Positions 33,907 through 43,005 are shown, counted from the stretch's first letter. The stretch: 64,000 nucleotides of DNA from Rhodococcus sp. IEGM 1381 (GCF_030056795.1 NZ_JASHKQ010000006.1:124001-188000), one strand, 5' to 3'. Numbers and translations: made by a program. The notes: a model not told the origin generated them from the letters alone.

Positions 33907-35112
33907 TCACAGGTACTTACGCAGCTCCATCTTCGCGATCGACATCTTGTGCACCTCGTCCGGACCGTCGGCCAGACGCAGGGTGCGAATGTGGGCGTAC
34001 ATCATCGCGAGCGGGAAATCGTTGCTCACTCCGCCGCCGCCGTGCACCTGGATGGCACGGTCGATGATCTTCAGTGCCATCTCCGGTGCCGCAACCTTGA
34101 TGGCCGCGATCTCGGTGCGCGCTTCCTTGTTCCCGACGGTGTCCATCAGGTACGCGGCTTTGAACGTGAGCAGTCGCGTCTTCTCGATCTCGATCCGCGC
34201 CTCGGCGATCCAGTCCTGAATATTCGAGCGCATCGCCACCGGCTTACCGAACGTCACCCGCGATACCGCACGGCGACAGAGCAATTCGAGCGCACGTTCG
34301 GCCACGCCGATGGTGCGCATGGCGTGGTGGATACGGCCAGGTCCCAAACGAGCCTGACTGATGGCGAATCCCTCACCCGGCCCCTTCAACACGTCCTTCG
34401 CCGGTACCCGCACATCCTCGAACAGCACCTCGGCGTGACCTTCGCGGTCGATGTAGCCGAATACCGGCAGATTGCGCAGGACGGTGACACCGGGTGCGTC
34501 GATGGGCACCACCAGCATCGATTGCTGACGGTGGGTGGCCGCCTCGGGATCGGTCTTGCCCATCACGATGAGAACCTTGCAGTTCTTGTGCATCGCATTG
34601 GACGTCCACCACTTGCGCCCGTTGAGGATGAAGTCGTCGCCGTCGCGGTCCATCTTCATGGCAATATTCGTGGCATCGGAACTGGCGACGTCGGGCTCGG
34701 TCATCGCAAAGGCAGAGCGAATGGTGCCGTCCAGCAACGGCTTCAGGTACTTCTCTTTGTGCTCGTCGGTGCCGAAGAGCGTGAACACCTCCATGTTGCC
34801 GGTATCGGGTGCGTTGCAGTTGCACGCCTCGGGGGCGAGCAGGCTGCGGCCCATGATCTCGGCGAGCGGGGCGTACTCGAGGTTGGTCAGGCCGGGGCCC
34901 CACTCGGGGTGCGGATGGAACAGATTCCACAGTCCACGTGAACGCGCTTCCTTCTTCAGATCCTCGATGATCGGCGGCTGGAAATGCGGGTCACCGGAGT
35001 CGAGCATCTGCTGCTCGTACACGGCCTCAGCCGGGTAGACGTGAGAGTCCATGAACTCCAACAGATCCGACTCGAATTTCTTCGCACGGTCGGAGGTCTC
35101 GAAAAATGCCAC
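33907..35112 (-). CDS. Acyl-CoA dehydrogenase
   Basis: A 401-residue FAD enzyme of the acyl-CoA dehydrogenase fold, ACAD10/11-like. FAD and substrate motifs are [16 protein letters not shown], the [15 protein letters not shown] stretch and [36 protein letters not shown] and [20 protein letters not shown] occur in the helical C-terminal domain, followed by [20 protein letters not shown]. It would dehydrogenate an acyl-CoA in beta-oxidation or a related pathway. It is nine bases downstream of an SDR gene on the same strand, so both probably serve one lipid or steroid-like substrate. Confidence 0.92.
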   Translation of the reverse strand: MAFFETSDRAKKFESDLLEFMDSHVYPAEAVYEQQMLDSGDPHFQPPIIEDLKKEARSRGLWNLFHPHPEWGPGLTNLEYAPLAEIMGRSLLAPEACNCNAPDTGNMEVFTLFGTDEHKEKYLKPLLDGTIRSAFAMTEPDVASSDATNIAMKMDRDGDDFILNGRKWWTSNAMHKNCKVLIVMGKTDPEAATHRQQSMLVVPIDAPGVTVLRNLPVFGYIDREGHAEVLFEDVRVPAKDVLKGPGEGFAISQARLGPGRIHHAMRTIGVAERALELLCRRAVSRVTFGKPVAMRSNIQDWIAEARIEIEKTRLLTFKAAYLMDTVGNKEARTEIAAIKVAAPEMALKIIDRAIQVHGGGGVSNDFPLAMMYAHIRTLRLADGPDEVHKMSIAKMELRKYL

Positions 35113-35121
35113 GGTGGGCCC

Positions 35122-35943
35122 CTATCGGTTGTTGTCGAGCAAGCTGTCCTGGTAGCGACGCATGCCGCGCAACCACCGGTCGTAATCGGCACCCTTGTTG
35201 CGGTACATGTCCAGTACGTTCTCGTGCGGCAGGATGAGGAACTGCTCGCGGTCCATCGCGTCGAGCACCACATCGGCAACGTCGAGGGGTTCGAGTACGG
35301 CGCCGGCGCTCAGTACCGCCGCAGTTGCGGCCGCTCCCAACGCATCTCCGGATTCGCGTCCCTCGTAGAGCAGTTTGGTGTTGACGCCCATCGGGCACAG
35401 GCAACTGACACGAATGCCTCGGTTGCCGTAGGTGACGTTCAGCCATTCGGCGAATCCGACGGCCGCGTGCTTGGTCGTTGCGTATGTGGCCGAACCGATC
35501 TGGGTGAGCAGACCTGCCGCAGAGGCGGTGCTGACGAAATACCCCTCACCGCGCTCGAGCCAACCCGGTACCAAAAGCTGCGCGGCGCGTATGTGTGCGC
35601 GCACGTTCACATCGAACGAGAGGTCCCAGTCCTGTTCGGTGGCGTCGAGCCCGGGTGCGCCACTGATACCGGCGTTGGCGAAGTAGAGATCGACAGGTCC
35701 GAACGAGTCCTCGGCCACCGCGATCAGCCGTTGGATGTCCGCGATGTTCGACGCGTCCGCCGCAGCGGCGACGGCCGTTCCCGGCCGGTCGCGTTCGATG
35801 GCGTCGACTACCGCTTGGGCCGTCTCTCCGTCGAGATCGGAGACTATGACGCGTGCGCCGTGCTCCGAGAGTCGAGCAGCGATGGCCCCGCCGATTCCGC
35901 CACCACCGCCGGTGACGATGGCAACCTTACCTTCAACCTTCAT
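35122..35943 (-). CDS. Short-chain dehydrogenase/reductase
   Basis: A 273-residue classical SDR. The Rossmann motif is TGGGGGIGGAIAARL, NAGISGAPGL follows, and the active site is SATYATTKHAAVGF (Tyr, Lys) with an upstream Ser in STASAAG. VSCLCPMGVNTKLL is the usual segment after the catalytic Lys. It would oxidise or reduce a hydroxyl or keto group, probably a CoA ester or hydrophobic compound. It is the first gene of the pair with the acyl-CoA dehydrogenase, and repeated TTGAA/TTCAA elements lie just upstream. Confidence 0.9.
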   Translation of the reverse strand: MKVEGKVAIVTGGGGGIGGAIAARLSEHGARVIVSDLDGETAQAVVDAIERDRPGTAVAAAADASNIADIQRLIAVAEDSFGPVDLYFANAGISGAPGLDATEQDWDLSFDVNVRAHIRAAQLLVPGWLERGEGYFVSTASAAGLLTQIGSATYATTKHAAVGFAEWLNVTYGNRGIRVSCLCPMGVNTKLLYEGRESGDALGAAATAAVLSAGAVLEPLDVADVVLDAMDREQFLILPHENVLDMYRNKGADYDRWLRGMRRYQDSLLDNNR

Positions 35944-35956
35944 TCCCCAGGTATAG

Positions 35957-35978
35957 TTGAAGTCAGATTCAAGTTCAA
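35957..35978. promoter_or_regulatory. Candidate operator upstream of SDR-ACAD operon
   Basis: TTGAA (35957-35961) faces TTCAA at 35968-35972 and again TTCAA at 35974-35978. This partly symmetric element lies 14-35 bases upstream of the SDR start. Short arms make it tentative; a TetR-type regulator encoded elsewhere could bind it. Confidence 0.3.
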
Positions 35979-36013
35979 CCCACGTTCGGTGAACAGCCAG
36001 CTCAGACGGGGTG

Positions 36014-36835
36014 TCATGCCCTCGGCCGCGTCGGATCGGTGATCCATCCCGACCACGAACCCGGATACAACGCAGCGTCGATACCCGCCAACTCGAGCGC
36101 GAGAATCTGGTGTGCGGCGGTCACCCCGGATCCGCAGTAGACAGCGACGTCCTTTCCGGCCGGCACAAGTCCACCGAATGTGCCATCGAGTACCTCGGGG
36201 TCCAGGAATCGCCCGTCCAAATCGACATTCTCGGTCGTCGGTCGATTGACAGCGCCCGGGATGTGACCGGCCACGGGATCCACCGGTTCCACTTCCCCGC
36301 GGAATCGTTCGGGTGCCCGCGCGTCGATCAGTACGTTGGTTCGGGCGAAATCGAGTACGTCGTCGACGTCGAGGACTCGTGCCAGGGATGGCCGTGCGGT
36401 GAACGATCCGGCTGCCACGATCGATGGTTCGGTGCCGATCGGGAATCCGGCGGCCACCCATTGAGTCAAACCGCCGTCGAGGACTCGCACGTCGCCGTGG
36501 CCGTAGTAGCGCAACAGCCACCAGCCGCGCGCGGCCGCGGTCGCCGGTCCTCCGTCGTAGACCACAACCGAGGAGTCGTCACTCACCCCGGCGCTGCGCA
36601 TCGCTGCGACGAAGGTCTCCTCGTCGGGCAATGGGTGACGCCCGCGCTGACCAGGCGGGCCGGCCAGATCGGCATCGAGGTCGACGAATTGCGCGTGCGG
36701 GATGTGCCCGGCCTCGTAACCTGCTCTGTCGCTCCCGGTCTGAAGCGTGAACCGGATGTCGAGGACGACGGGTGCCCGTCCCATCTCGAAGAGATCGTGC
36801 AGTTCGGCGGCAGAGATCAGCGGCGAAGGGCTCAT
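36014..36835 (-). CDS. Sulfurtransferase (tandem rhodanese)
   Basis: A 273-residue protein with two rhodanese domains (about 8-135 and 155-273). The catalytic Cys234 is in VAVYCGSGVTAAH, and the CRYGxx-like loop is CGSGVT, typical of 3-mercaptopyruvate sulfurtransferases and related enzymes. GHIPHAQFVDLDADLAG and GHIPGAVNRPTTE are the CH2A-type motifs of each domain. It would transfer sulfur from thiosulfate or mercaptopyruvate to a thiophilic acceptor. It is divergent from the flavin oxidoreductase gene and shares a 65-base promoter region with it. Confidence 0.92.
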   Translation of the reverse strand: MSPSPLISAAELHDLFEMGRAPVVLDIRFTLQTGSDRAGYEAGHIPHAQFVDLDADLAGPPGQRGRHPLPDEETFVAAMRSAGVSDDSSVVVYDGGPATAAARGWWLLRYYGHGDVRVLDGGLTQWVAAGFPIGTEPSIVAAGSFTARPSLARVLDVDDVLDFARTNVLIDARAPERFRGEVEPVDPVAGHIPGAVNRPTTENVDLDGRFLDPEVLDGTFGGLVPAGKDVAVYCGSGVTAAHQILALELAGIDAALYPGSWSGWITDPTRPRA

Positions 36836-36900
36836 AAGGATCCGACGCTAACAGCCCCGCGCGGGGAATAGCTCGGTGTTGGTACAGGTTGTGCGCAGGC

Positions 36901-38046
36901 GTGACCGAAACTGCATCCACAACTCAGCACCTGTCCACCGCCGGGCTCTTCGAGCCGTTCGAGGTCAAGTCGCTGAAGCTGCGTAACCGCTTCGCCATGG
37001 CCCCGATGACGCGCGCCTTCTCACCCGACGGCATCCCCGGCCCGGACGTGGCCGAGTACTACCGCAAACGTGCAGCCGGTGGCACCAGCCTCATCATCAC
37101 CGAGGGCACCTACATACCCGATCCCGCCGCAGGCCCCCACACCCGCGTTCCACGCATCTACGGCGACGCCAGCCTCGAGGGCTGGAAGGGCGTCGTCGAC
37201 GCGGTGCACGCTGAGGGCGGCGCGATCATCCCGCAGCTGTGGCACCTCGGGGTCGAGCGCGGCACCGAGCCTCGCCTGTTCCCCGACGTCACCACCGTCA
37301 GCCCGTCCGGCATTGCACTCGACGGCACCTCGGTCGGTCGAGCCTTCACCGACGCCGACCTCGACGAACTCACCTCACAGTGGGTACAGGCCGCGGTCAA
37401 CGCGAAGAACACCGGCTTCGACGGCCTCGAACTGCATGGCGCGCACGGGTATCTGCTCGACGAGTTCCTTTGGGCCACAACCAATGTACGCGACGACGAG
37501 TTCGGCGGCTCGCTCGAGGCCCGCACCCGTTTCCCCGCACAGGTCGTTGCGGCGATCCGCGCGGCCGTCGGCGAGGACTTCGCCATCGTGTACCGATTCT
37601 CGCAGTGGAAGAGCAACCACTTCGACGCTCGGATCGCGCAGAACCCCGAGGAACTCGGACGCGTCCTGACGCCACTGGTCGACGCCGGAGTGGATGTGCT
37701 GCACGCCTCGACCCGTCGCCACTGGGATCCGGCGTTCCCCGAGCTGGACGGTAGCGACGGCAAGCTCGGCTTGGCCGGGTGGACTCGCAAGCTCACCGGA
37801 GTTCCGACGATCACGGTCGGATCGGTCGGTCTCGACTCGGTGTTCACGTCGGCATGGTCGGAGGATGCCGCGTCGGGTGTGACCGGATTGGACGCTCTCG
37901 TCGGTCAATTCGAGAACAGCGAGTTCGATCTGGTGGCCGTCGGACGCGCGTTGCTGTCCGATCCGGAGTGGGTGAACAAGGTGGGCGACGGCCGCGTGGA
38001 CGAGCGCATCGAATTCACGCGCGACCACATTCAGCACTTGGTCTGA
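36901..38046 (+). CDS. NADH:flavin oxidoreductase (Old Yellow Enzyme family)
   Basis: A 381-residue FMN enzyme. I start at GTG 36901 (MTETASTTQHL); GTG at 36889 would add four residues. Family marks are NRFAMAPMTRAF at the N-terminus, IIPQLWHLGVERG, the active-site LHGAHGYLLDEFLW with the paired His, and NVRDDEFGGSLEARTRF. The C-terminal LVAVGRALLSDPEWVNKV binds FMN phosphate. It would reduce activated C=C bonds such as those of enones. It is divergent from the rhodanese gene and a hairpin follows its stop. Confidence 0.92.
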   Translation: MTETASTTQHLSTAGLFEPFEVKSLKLRNRFAMAPMTRAFSPDGIPGPDVAEYYRKRAAGGTSLIITEGTYIPDPAAGPHTRVPRIYGDASLEGWKGVVDAVHAEGGAIIPQLWHLGVERGTEPRLFPDVTTVSPSGIALDGTSVGRAFTDADLDELTSQWVQAAVNAKNTGFDGLELHGAHGYLLDEFLWATTNVRDDEFGGSLEARTRFPAQVVAAIRAAVGEDFAIVYRFSQWKSNHFDARIAQNPEELGRVLTPLVDAGVDVLHASTRRHWDPAFPELDGSDGKLGLAGWTRKLTGVPTITVGSVGLDSVFTSAWSEDAASGVTGLDALVGQFENSEFDLVAVGRALLSDPEWVNKVGDGRVDERIEFTRDHIQHLV

Positions 38047-38065
38047 GCGAGCGGCACAGGGATTC

Positions 38066-38099
38066 ACGGCAGCATCGTCTAGAACGGCGGTGCTGCCGT
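38066..38099. terminator. Terminator hairpin between convergent OYE and DUF222 genes
   Basis: ACGGCAGCA (38066-38074) pairs with TGCTGCCGT (38091-38099) with a 16-base loop, then a short T run. It overlaps the 3' end of the DUF222 gene. Confidence 0.55.
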
Positions 38100-40199
38100 T
38101 TCGTCTGTCTCGGACTGTTCTTTGTCAGGTGGGTTGGGGTGGGCGATGATGCCGGATCGTTTGGGTTTGGTGGGGATGTGTGGCCTCAGGTCGTTGCCGA
38201 GGATGGGTACTGTTGTTCCGTTGGCGGGCAGGGTGATTCGGGTGGTTTTCGATGTCGATTGCCAGAGGATCGCGCCGCCGGGGAGCATGGTGGCTTTCCA
38301 GTAGCCGGCTGTTTTGACGGTGTGGTGGAACTCGCACAGGCATTGGAGGTTGTTGACGGTGGTCCAGCCGCCGCCGCGGGGGTTCGTGTGGTCGAAGGGT
38401 GTGATGTGGTCCAGTTGGCAGCGGTCGGCGGGGCGATTGCAGCCGGGGAAGCGGCAGTGCCGATCACGTAGCCGTACTGCGGCGGTGGTGAGGGCGTCGG
38501 GTCGGTATGTCAGGGCTCGGTCGGTCAGTGGGTCGCGTGCGACGGACTTTCCGAGGGTGGGATCGGCGGCGATGGCGGCTTCGAGGGCGGCGGCGAGGGA
38601 TGCGTTGCCGAGGTAGATGCCGGCGGGTGTGTGGATGCTTCGGCTGTTCGGCCGGATTGCGGAGGGCAGGTCGAGGGCAGAGCTGTGCCGTGTGCCCCTG
38701 CCGACGGGTGTGTGGGTGCAGAACAGTGCTGCGGCCGAGGTCAATGAGTGCCGGCGCCGCTGGCGTTGGTCGTCGCTTGTGGCAGCAGAAGCAGCAGAGC
38801 CTGTTCCCGATGCCGGACCTACGGCTGAATTGGGTCCGGCTGTTGTTGCAGGAGAGGGTGATTGGAAATTCTTCGGTGCAGGATCAGGCACCCGCGAGGT
38901 CTGGTCCGCAGGTAATTGCGATGCTGACGTGGGTGCCGACGAACGAGTTGCTGCGGGCTTCCCGACAGGATCGGCGGCACCCCGGCTGGGAGTTGCCGAC
39001 GGGTCGGTCGCACGTACGGGTGCGGTCTCGCCGTTCTCCTCGGACTCGCCGTTCTCCTCGGACTCGTCGGCTGGTGAACTGGCCGAAGTCTTGTCGGTCG
39101 AGCAATCTGTCCCCGCCCCCGCCCCCGAGTCCGCGGCCGACCTCATTCCCCCATCTCCATCAGCAGCCGTAGCGGTATCAGTAGCCGAGTCCGCGTCTCT
39201 GTCTGTATCTGTCCCTGTTCCCGTCTCGGGTCCTGTTGCACCCCCTGCCGTCTCGCTGTCCGGGCGTCGTTCCCATTCCCCGGTCTCGGGGTCCTGCACA
39301 GCCAGTCCCAGTTTCTCGGCCAGGGTGACTGCCTCGGTGAGCAGGACCTGCCACTGACTGTTGCGCGCGAGTTCCCGCGCGAGGTCCGGGTCGATGGAAC
39401 CGTGACCGGCCAGGTACGCCGGGTTCGCCAGTAACCCGATGAGGGTGGCGATGTCGACGGTGATCATCGTCAACGGCACCCGACGATCGGGCAGCTCTGC
39501 ATCTTTTTTCGGGCACTCTGGGCGGTGGCACAGGCATGTCAGGCGGGGTTCGCCGTGCATGCGGGCCATGAACGCATCGCACAGGCGTTCTTTCTTGCCG
39601 CGGGGGTCTTTCGGGCAGAGCGTGTCGGCCATCTCCTCGAGGAGCTGCCATGCGGCGGCGGCTTCGGGTGCGGTCAGCTCGGCCCGGATCCGGGTGAGTT
39701 CCCCGGCGGGGCTGTAGGTGACGCTGCGGAATCGTTTCGCGAACTCCCGTAGTGCTGCTGCTTCCTCGGGGGCGACCCGCAGCAGGATGTCCCAGATCTC
39801 CTTCTCGAGCGGACCCGGCGAAGACCGGCGGGCGGCTTCGACGACCTCGTCCTCGACCTTCTTCACGATGTCATCGGAGAGGTTGTCGAGGATCCGGCAC
39901 ACCGTCCGCACACGGGGGAGGTCGACCTCGCCGGTCTCGAACGCTCTCCGCAGCAGCGGTAGTCGGGTGTGCAGGGCAACGCCGACGGACACATACGATT
40001 CGGCGACCGTCGCCGAGCACCCCAACGCGACTGCCATTTCGGTACGTCCGTATCGGCTGTAGTGCTTGTGCTCGACATCGAGTGTGATCCAGTCGCAGTG
40101 CACGCGGTAGCAGGCAGCGATCTTGCGGGCCGCCAGACGATTTTCTGCTCGTGCGGCAGCGGTCAACGCCTCCAGCGACACGGTTGGTACTGCACCCAT
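38079..40199 (-). CDS. DUF222/HNH endonuclease signature protein (13E12 repeat family)
   Basis: A 706-residue protein. An N-terminal DUF222 helical domain (about 5-300; EMAVALGCSATVAESYVSVG, VDLPRVRTVCRILD, LTMITVDIATLIGLL) is joined by a long low-complexity linker (about 325-480), rich in Asp, Glu, Ser and Thr, to a C-terminal HNH domain (about 580-645). The HNH core is CRFPGCNRPADRCQLDHITP, FDHTNPRGGGWTTVNNLQ and CEFHHTVK. These proteins belong to the 13E12 family of mycobacteria, several of which are LexA-regulated. The biological role and DNA target are unknown. A LexA-like box lies 26-41 bases upstream of the start. A duplicated 18-base unit occurs in the linker. Confidence 0.9.
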   Translation of the reverse strand: MGAVPTVSLEALTAAARAENRLAARKIAACYRVHCDWITLDVEHKHYSRYGRTEMAVALGCSATVAESYVSVGVALHTRLPLLRRAFETGEVDLPRVRTVCRILDNLSDDIVKKVEDEVVEAARRSSPGPLEKEIWDILLRVAPEEAAALREFAKRFRSVTYSPAGELTRIRAELTAPEAAAAWQLLEEMADTLCPKDPRGKKERLCDAFMARMHGEPRLTCLCHRPECPKKDAELPDRRVPLTMITVDIATLIGLLANPAYLAGHGSIDPDLARELARNSQWQVLLTEAVTLAEKLGLAVQDPETGEWERRPDSETAGGATGPETGTGTDTDRDADSATDTATAADGDGGMRSAADSGAGAGTDCSTDKTSASSPADESEENGESEENGETAPVRATDPSATPSRGAADPVGKPAATRSSAPTSASQLPADQTSRVPDPAPKNFQSPSPATTAGPNSAVGPASGTGSAASAATSDDQRQRRRHSLTSAAALFCTHTPVGRGTRHSSALDLPSAIRPNSRSIHTPAGIYLGNASLAAALEAAIAADPTLGKSVARDPLTDRALTYRPDALTTAAVRLRDRHCRFPGCNRPADRCQLDHITPFDHTNPRGGGWTTVNNLQCLCEFHHTVKTAGYWKATMLPGGAILWQSTSKTTRITLPANGTTVPILGNDLRPHIPTKPKRSGIIAHPNPPDKEQSETDETAAPPF
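39031..39066. repeat. 18-base tandem duplication in the DUF222 linker
   Basis: Two perfect copies of CCGTTCTCCTCGGACTCG (39031-39048, 39049-39066). On the minus strand they encode the repeated ESEENG. The linker is low-complexity over about 450 bases. Confidence 0.8.
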
Positions 40200-40224
40200 T
40201 TTTCACCCCCCGGTGACCCGAAAC

Positions 40225-40240
40225 AAGAACGTCTGTTCGA
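40225..40240 (-). promoter_or_regulatory. LexA/SOS-like box upstream of the DUF222-HNH gene
   Basis: Read on the minus strand this is TCGAAC-AGAC-GTTCTT, with a perfect left half and four of six bases in the right half of the actinobacterial LexA consensus TCGAAC-N4-GTTCGA. It ends 25 bases before the ATG at 40199. The position is right for a repressor site. Confidence 0.55.
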
Positions 40241-40359
40241 ACAAGAAGAACAGTAACCCGAGCCACCGACAGAAACCGTCGAGCCGACATCGCTGCGCCG
40301 AACATCCTCGTGACCTGGTGCGATGCGTCGAATTCGATAGGCGTTCTACACTTCGACCC

Positions 40360-40632
40360 ATGACCGAGCCCGATTCCACAGCGGCCGAGCTGGCCGAGTT
40401 ACGCGCCCACGCGAACGAAGGCGATCAGGATGCGCTCGACCAGTTGGTCGAACTCGCAGGCTCTCGAAACGACCTCGACGAACTCCGCGCCCTCGCCGAC
40501 GCAGGCAGTACCGATGCCGTCGACATCCTGGTCGAACTTGCCGGTGAACGTGGTGATCGCGTCGAGCTGCAGAGACTGGCCGCGGCAGGAAGCCAAGACG
40601 CCGCAGATATTCTGGACGAGCTCGACAGCTAG
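40360..40632 (+). CDS. Small helical repeat protein
   Basis: A 90-residue acidic protein starting MTEPDSTAAELAELRAHANE. It is made of three copies of a unit of about 28 residues: ELRAHANEGDQDALDQLVEL, ELRALADAGSTDAVDILVEL and ELQRLAAAGSQDAADILDEL. Each has two short helices with the conserved pattern G(D/S)xDAxDxL, reminiscent of Sel1 or ankyrin-like solenoids. No named family is certain. It probably mediates protein contacts. Its stop overlaps the end of the convergent IclR gene by four bases. Confidence 0.75.
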   Translation: MTEPDSTAAELAELRAHANEGDQDALDQLVELAGSRNDLDELRALADAGSTDAVDILVELAGERGDRVELQRLAAAGSQDAADILDELDS

Positions 40633-41411
40633 CCGGGGCTGGGCCGCTCCCCCAGTTGCACGGTGAGTCGGTGCGCCGCGTCGAGGAGCATCTTGCCCAG
40701 CTCCCGTCGTCGATCGTCGCGGAATCGCGTCTCGACACCGGTCAAGCTCAGCGCCCATGCAGGCTTGTCGGCGCGATCGAACACGGCGGCACCGAGTCCC
40801 CAGCTACCCTCCACGAGCAGCGCCGGATTGACGGCGAATCCCGTGGTGCGGGTGTGCGCTATCCGCCTGCGAATCTCCACGGCGGCGTGGCTCTCGCCCC
40901 ACTCCGGCACCAGGTTCACGCCATCGAGGTACTCGTCGACCTCCCGATCCGGTAGGTGCGCAAGAATGGCCAACCCTGCGGACGCCACTCCGAGCGGCAG
41001 CCGAATTCCCTCGTACAGCACGTGCGAGCGCAGCGGAAAACTTCCCTCCACTCGAAGCAAGCACACCGTCTCCGAACCCCGCCGAGCCGACAGGAACGCA
41101 CTCTCACCACTCTCGGTGGCCAACGCCTGCACTACTTTTCGCGCCTGGTCGGTGATGTCGTACCGCAGGGCCGCCATGGACCCCAGCAGGTAGATCTCCG
41201 GCCCCAGCGACCAGCGGCCGGTGCCGGCGTCGCGATCCACGAATCCCTGTTCCGCGAGCGTGGACAGCAAGCGGTGGGTGGTGGGTCGAGCGATACCGGC
41301 CGCCCGCGCGAGGGCAGTGGTGGAGGCACCGGATGGCTCCTCGGCTCCGGCTGCACGCAGCAACGAACAGATCTTCCCGATCACACTCGCGTTGGCTTCC
41401 GATGACGTCAC
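40629..41411 (-). CDS. IclR-family transcriptional regulator
   Basis: A 260-residue regulator starting at GTG 41411 (MTSSEANASVIGKICSLLRA). The helix-turn-helix is in TTALARAAGIARPTTHRLLS, with the ligand domain at about 85-255 (SAFLSARRGSETVCLLRVEG, and LGAAVFDRADKPAWALSLTG). It is divergent from the two CoA-transferase genes and a palindrome lies between them, so it most likely controls that operon. PcaU/PcaR-type IclR proteins control 3-oxoadipate metabolism, which fits the CoA-transferase, but the ligand is not known here. Confidence 0.9.
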   Translation of the reverse strand: MTSSEANASVIGKICSLLRAAGAEEPSGASTTALARAAGIARPTTHRLLSTLAEQGFVDRDAGTGRWSLGPEIYLLGSMAALRYDITDQARKVVQALATESGESAFLSARRGSETVCLLRVEGSFPLRSHVLYEGIRLPLGVASAGLAILAHLPDREVDEYLDGVNLVPEWGESHAAVEIRRRIAHTRTTGFAVNPALLVEGSWGLGAAVFDRADKPAWALSLTGVETRFRDDRRRELGKMLLDAAHRLTVQLGERPSPG

Positions 41412-41424
41412 CCGAGCATCGTAC

Positions 41425-41439
41425 GTCCACCCAGTGGAC
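41425..41439. promoter_or_regulatory. Candidate IclR operator
   Basis: GTCCAC-CCA-GTGGAC has perfect six-base arms, 14-28 bases upstream of the IclR start and in the gap shared with the CoA-transferase operon. Position suits autoregulation and control of the divergent operon. Confidence 0.55.
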
Positions 41440-41553
41440 ACCAACTCTCGAACCGTTCACCGGACGAGCAATCGAGGCCATTCTTGCCACATCGAGATGC
41501 AGCTCAGGTTCACTGAAGTCATCGTTTGCTCAACGAACACATCAGGAGTTCTT

Positions 41554-42315
41554 GTGACAAGAAAGACCTACGCGTCCGCTGCCGACGCGGTCGCAGATAT
41601 CGGCCGTGGGGCGACCATCGCGGTCGGCGGCTTCGGGCTGTGCGGTATTCCGGACGCCCTCATCGAGGCCATCGCGAACACCGACGCCGACGAGCTCGAA
41701 GTGTTCTCCAACAACTGCGGCGTCGACGGTTACGGGCTCGGAATCCTGTTGGCGGCAGGTCGCATTCGCCGCGTCACCGCCTCGTACGTCGGAGAGAACA
41801 AGGAGTTCGCCCGGCAGTACCTCGCCGGCGAACTCGAGGTCGAACTGACCCCTCAGGGCACGCTCGCCGAAAGGCTTCGCGCCGGCGGCAACGGCGTTCC
41901 CGCATTCTTCACCCCCGCCGGGGTCGGCAGCCCCATCGCCGACGGCGGAATGCCGTGGCGCTACAACGCCGACGGCTCGGTGTCGATCGCATCGCCGCCC
42001 AAGGAAACGCGAGTGTTCGGCGACAAGCGGTATGTACTCGAAGAGTCGATCAATGCCGACTTCGCACTGGTGCACGCCGAAACAGGCGATACAGCAGGCA
42101 ATCTCGTGTTCGACAAAACCGCGATGAACTTCAACCCCCTCGCCGCGATGGCCGGCAAAATCACTATCGCGCAGGTCGAGAATCTCGTGGAGCCGGGCGA
42201 GATCGACCCAGCCCACGTACATCTGCCCGGAGTGTTCGTCCAACGCGTCGTACACACCGGGCCACAGGACAAGCGCATCGAAAAGCGCACCGTCAGTTCA
42301 GGAGTTCGAGCATGA
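41554..42315 (+). CDS. 3-oxoacid CoA-transferase subunit A
   Basis: A 253-residue class I CoA-transferase alpha subunit. The start is GTG 41554, with GGAG six bases upstream. The hallmark [14 protein letters not shown] (about 27-40) and [20 protein letters not shown] mark the fold. It pairs with subunit B, whose ATG overlaps its stop by four bases. The heteromeric enzyme moves CoA from succinyl-CoA (or another acyl-CoA) to a 3-oxoacid. It could be succinyl-CoA:3-ketoacid (ScoA/AtoD) or 3-oxoadipate (PcaI) CoA-transferase; an IclR neighbour fits the latter, but no other pca gene is in the window. Confidence 0.9.
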   Translation: MTRKTYASAADAVADIGRGATIAVGGFGLCGIPDALIEAIANTDADELEVFSNNCGVDGYGLGILLAAGRIRRVTASYVGENKEFARQYLAGELEVELTPQGTLAERLRAGGNGVPAFFTPAGVGSPIADGGMPWRYNADGSVSIASPPKETRVFGDKRYVLEESINADFALVHAETGDTAGNLVFDKTAMNFNPLAAMAGKITIAQVENLVEPGEIDPAHVHLPGVFVQRVVHTGPQDKRIEKRTVSSGVRA

Positions 42316-42950
42316 GTGCAGGATGGACGCGCGATCAGATGGCCGAACGCGCCGCAGCGGAGATGATCGACGGCGAATACGTCAACCTCGGCATCGGACT
42401 ACCGACACTGATCCCGGGATATCTCACCGAAGACGTCAAGGTCACCCTGCACTCGGAGAACGGCATCCTGGGCACCGGGCCTTACCCCACCGAGGACAAG
42501 GTCGACGCCAATCTCATCAACGCGGGCAAGGAGACCGTCACCGTCAATCCCGGTGCAGCATACTTCGATTCGTCGTTGAGCTTCGGGATGATTCGGGGCG
42601 GCCACATCGACACCGCGGTACTCGGCGGCATGCAGGTCTCCCGCACCGGCGACCTCGCCAACTGGATGGTGCCCGGCAAGATGGTCAAGGGCATGGGCGG
42701 CGCGATGGACCTCGTGCACGGTGCCCGACGTGTCATCGTCGTCATGGAACACACCGACCGCGACGGCAATCCGAAGATCCTCGACGCCTGCACTCTGCCG
42801 CTCACGGGCCAGGGCGTCGTGGACCGCATCATCACCAACTTGGCCGTCATCGACGTCGTCGGCGACGGCACGCTCGAGCTGGTGGAACTGGCACCGGGCG
42901 TGACCACCGAGCAGGTCACCGCCGCAACCGGATCGACCCTGAAGCACTGA
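42312..42950 (+). CDS. 3-oxoacid CoA-transferase subunit B
   Basis: A 212-residue beta subunit starting [18 protein letters not shown]. The catalytic Glu lies in the [13 protein letters not shown] motif (about residue 43), which forms the glutamyl-CoA intermediate. [20 protein letters not shown] and [19 protein letters not shown] are conserved in ScoB/AtoA/PcaJ. It is coupled to subunit A by an ATGA overlap. A perfect hairpin follows the stop. Thiolase is not adjacent, so the acceptor substrate cannot be settled. Confidence 0.92.
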   Translation: MSAGWTRDQMAERAAAEMIDGEYVNLGIGLPTLIPGYLTEDVKVTLHSENGILGTGPYPTEDKVDANLINAGKETVTVNPGAAYFDSSLSFGMIRGGHIDTAVLGGMQVSRTGDLANWMVPGKMVKGMGGAMDLVHGARRVIVVMEHTDRDGNPKILDACTLPLTGQGVVDRIITNLAVIDVVGDGTLELVELAPGVTTEQVTAATGSTLKH

Positions 42951-42957
42951 TCGAACG

Positions 42958-42997
42958 ACTGTGGGCCCGAACGTCCGAACACGTTCGGGCCCACAGT
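42958..42997. terminator. Strong bidirectional terminator
   Basis: ACTGTGGGCCCGAACG (42958-42973) pairs perfectly with CGTTCGGGCCCACAGT (42982-42997), leaving an eight-base loop. It lies between the convergent CoA-transferase and aldo/keto reductase genes. Confidence 0.85.
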
Positions 42998-43005
42998 GTT
43001 ACGTC

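Noticed and set aside
40225-40260. A second SOS box next to the first, from the nearby GAACAAGAAGAACAG run
   Set aside because: The right half has no GTTCGA-like sequence, so only one LexA-like site is claimed.
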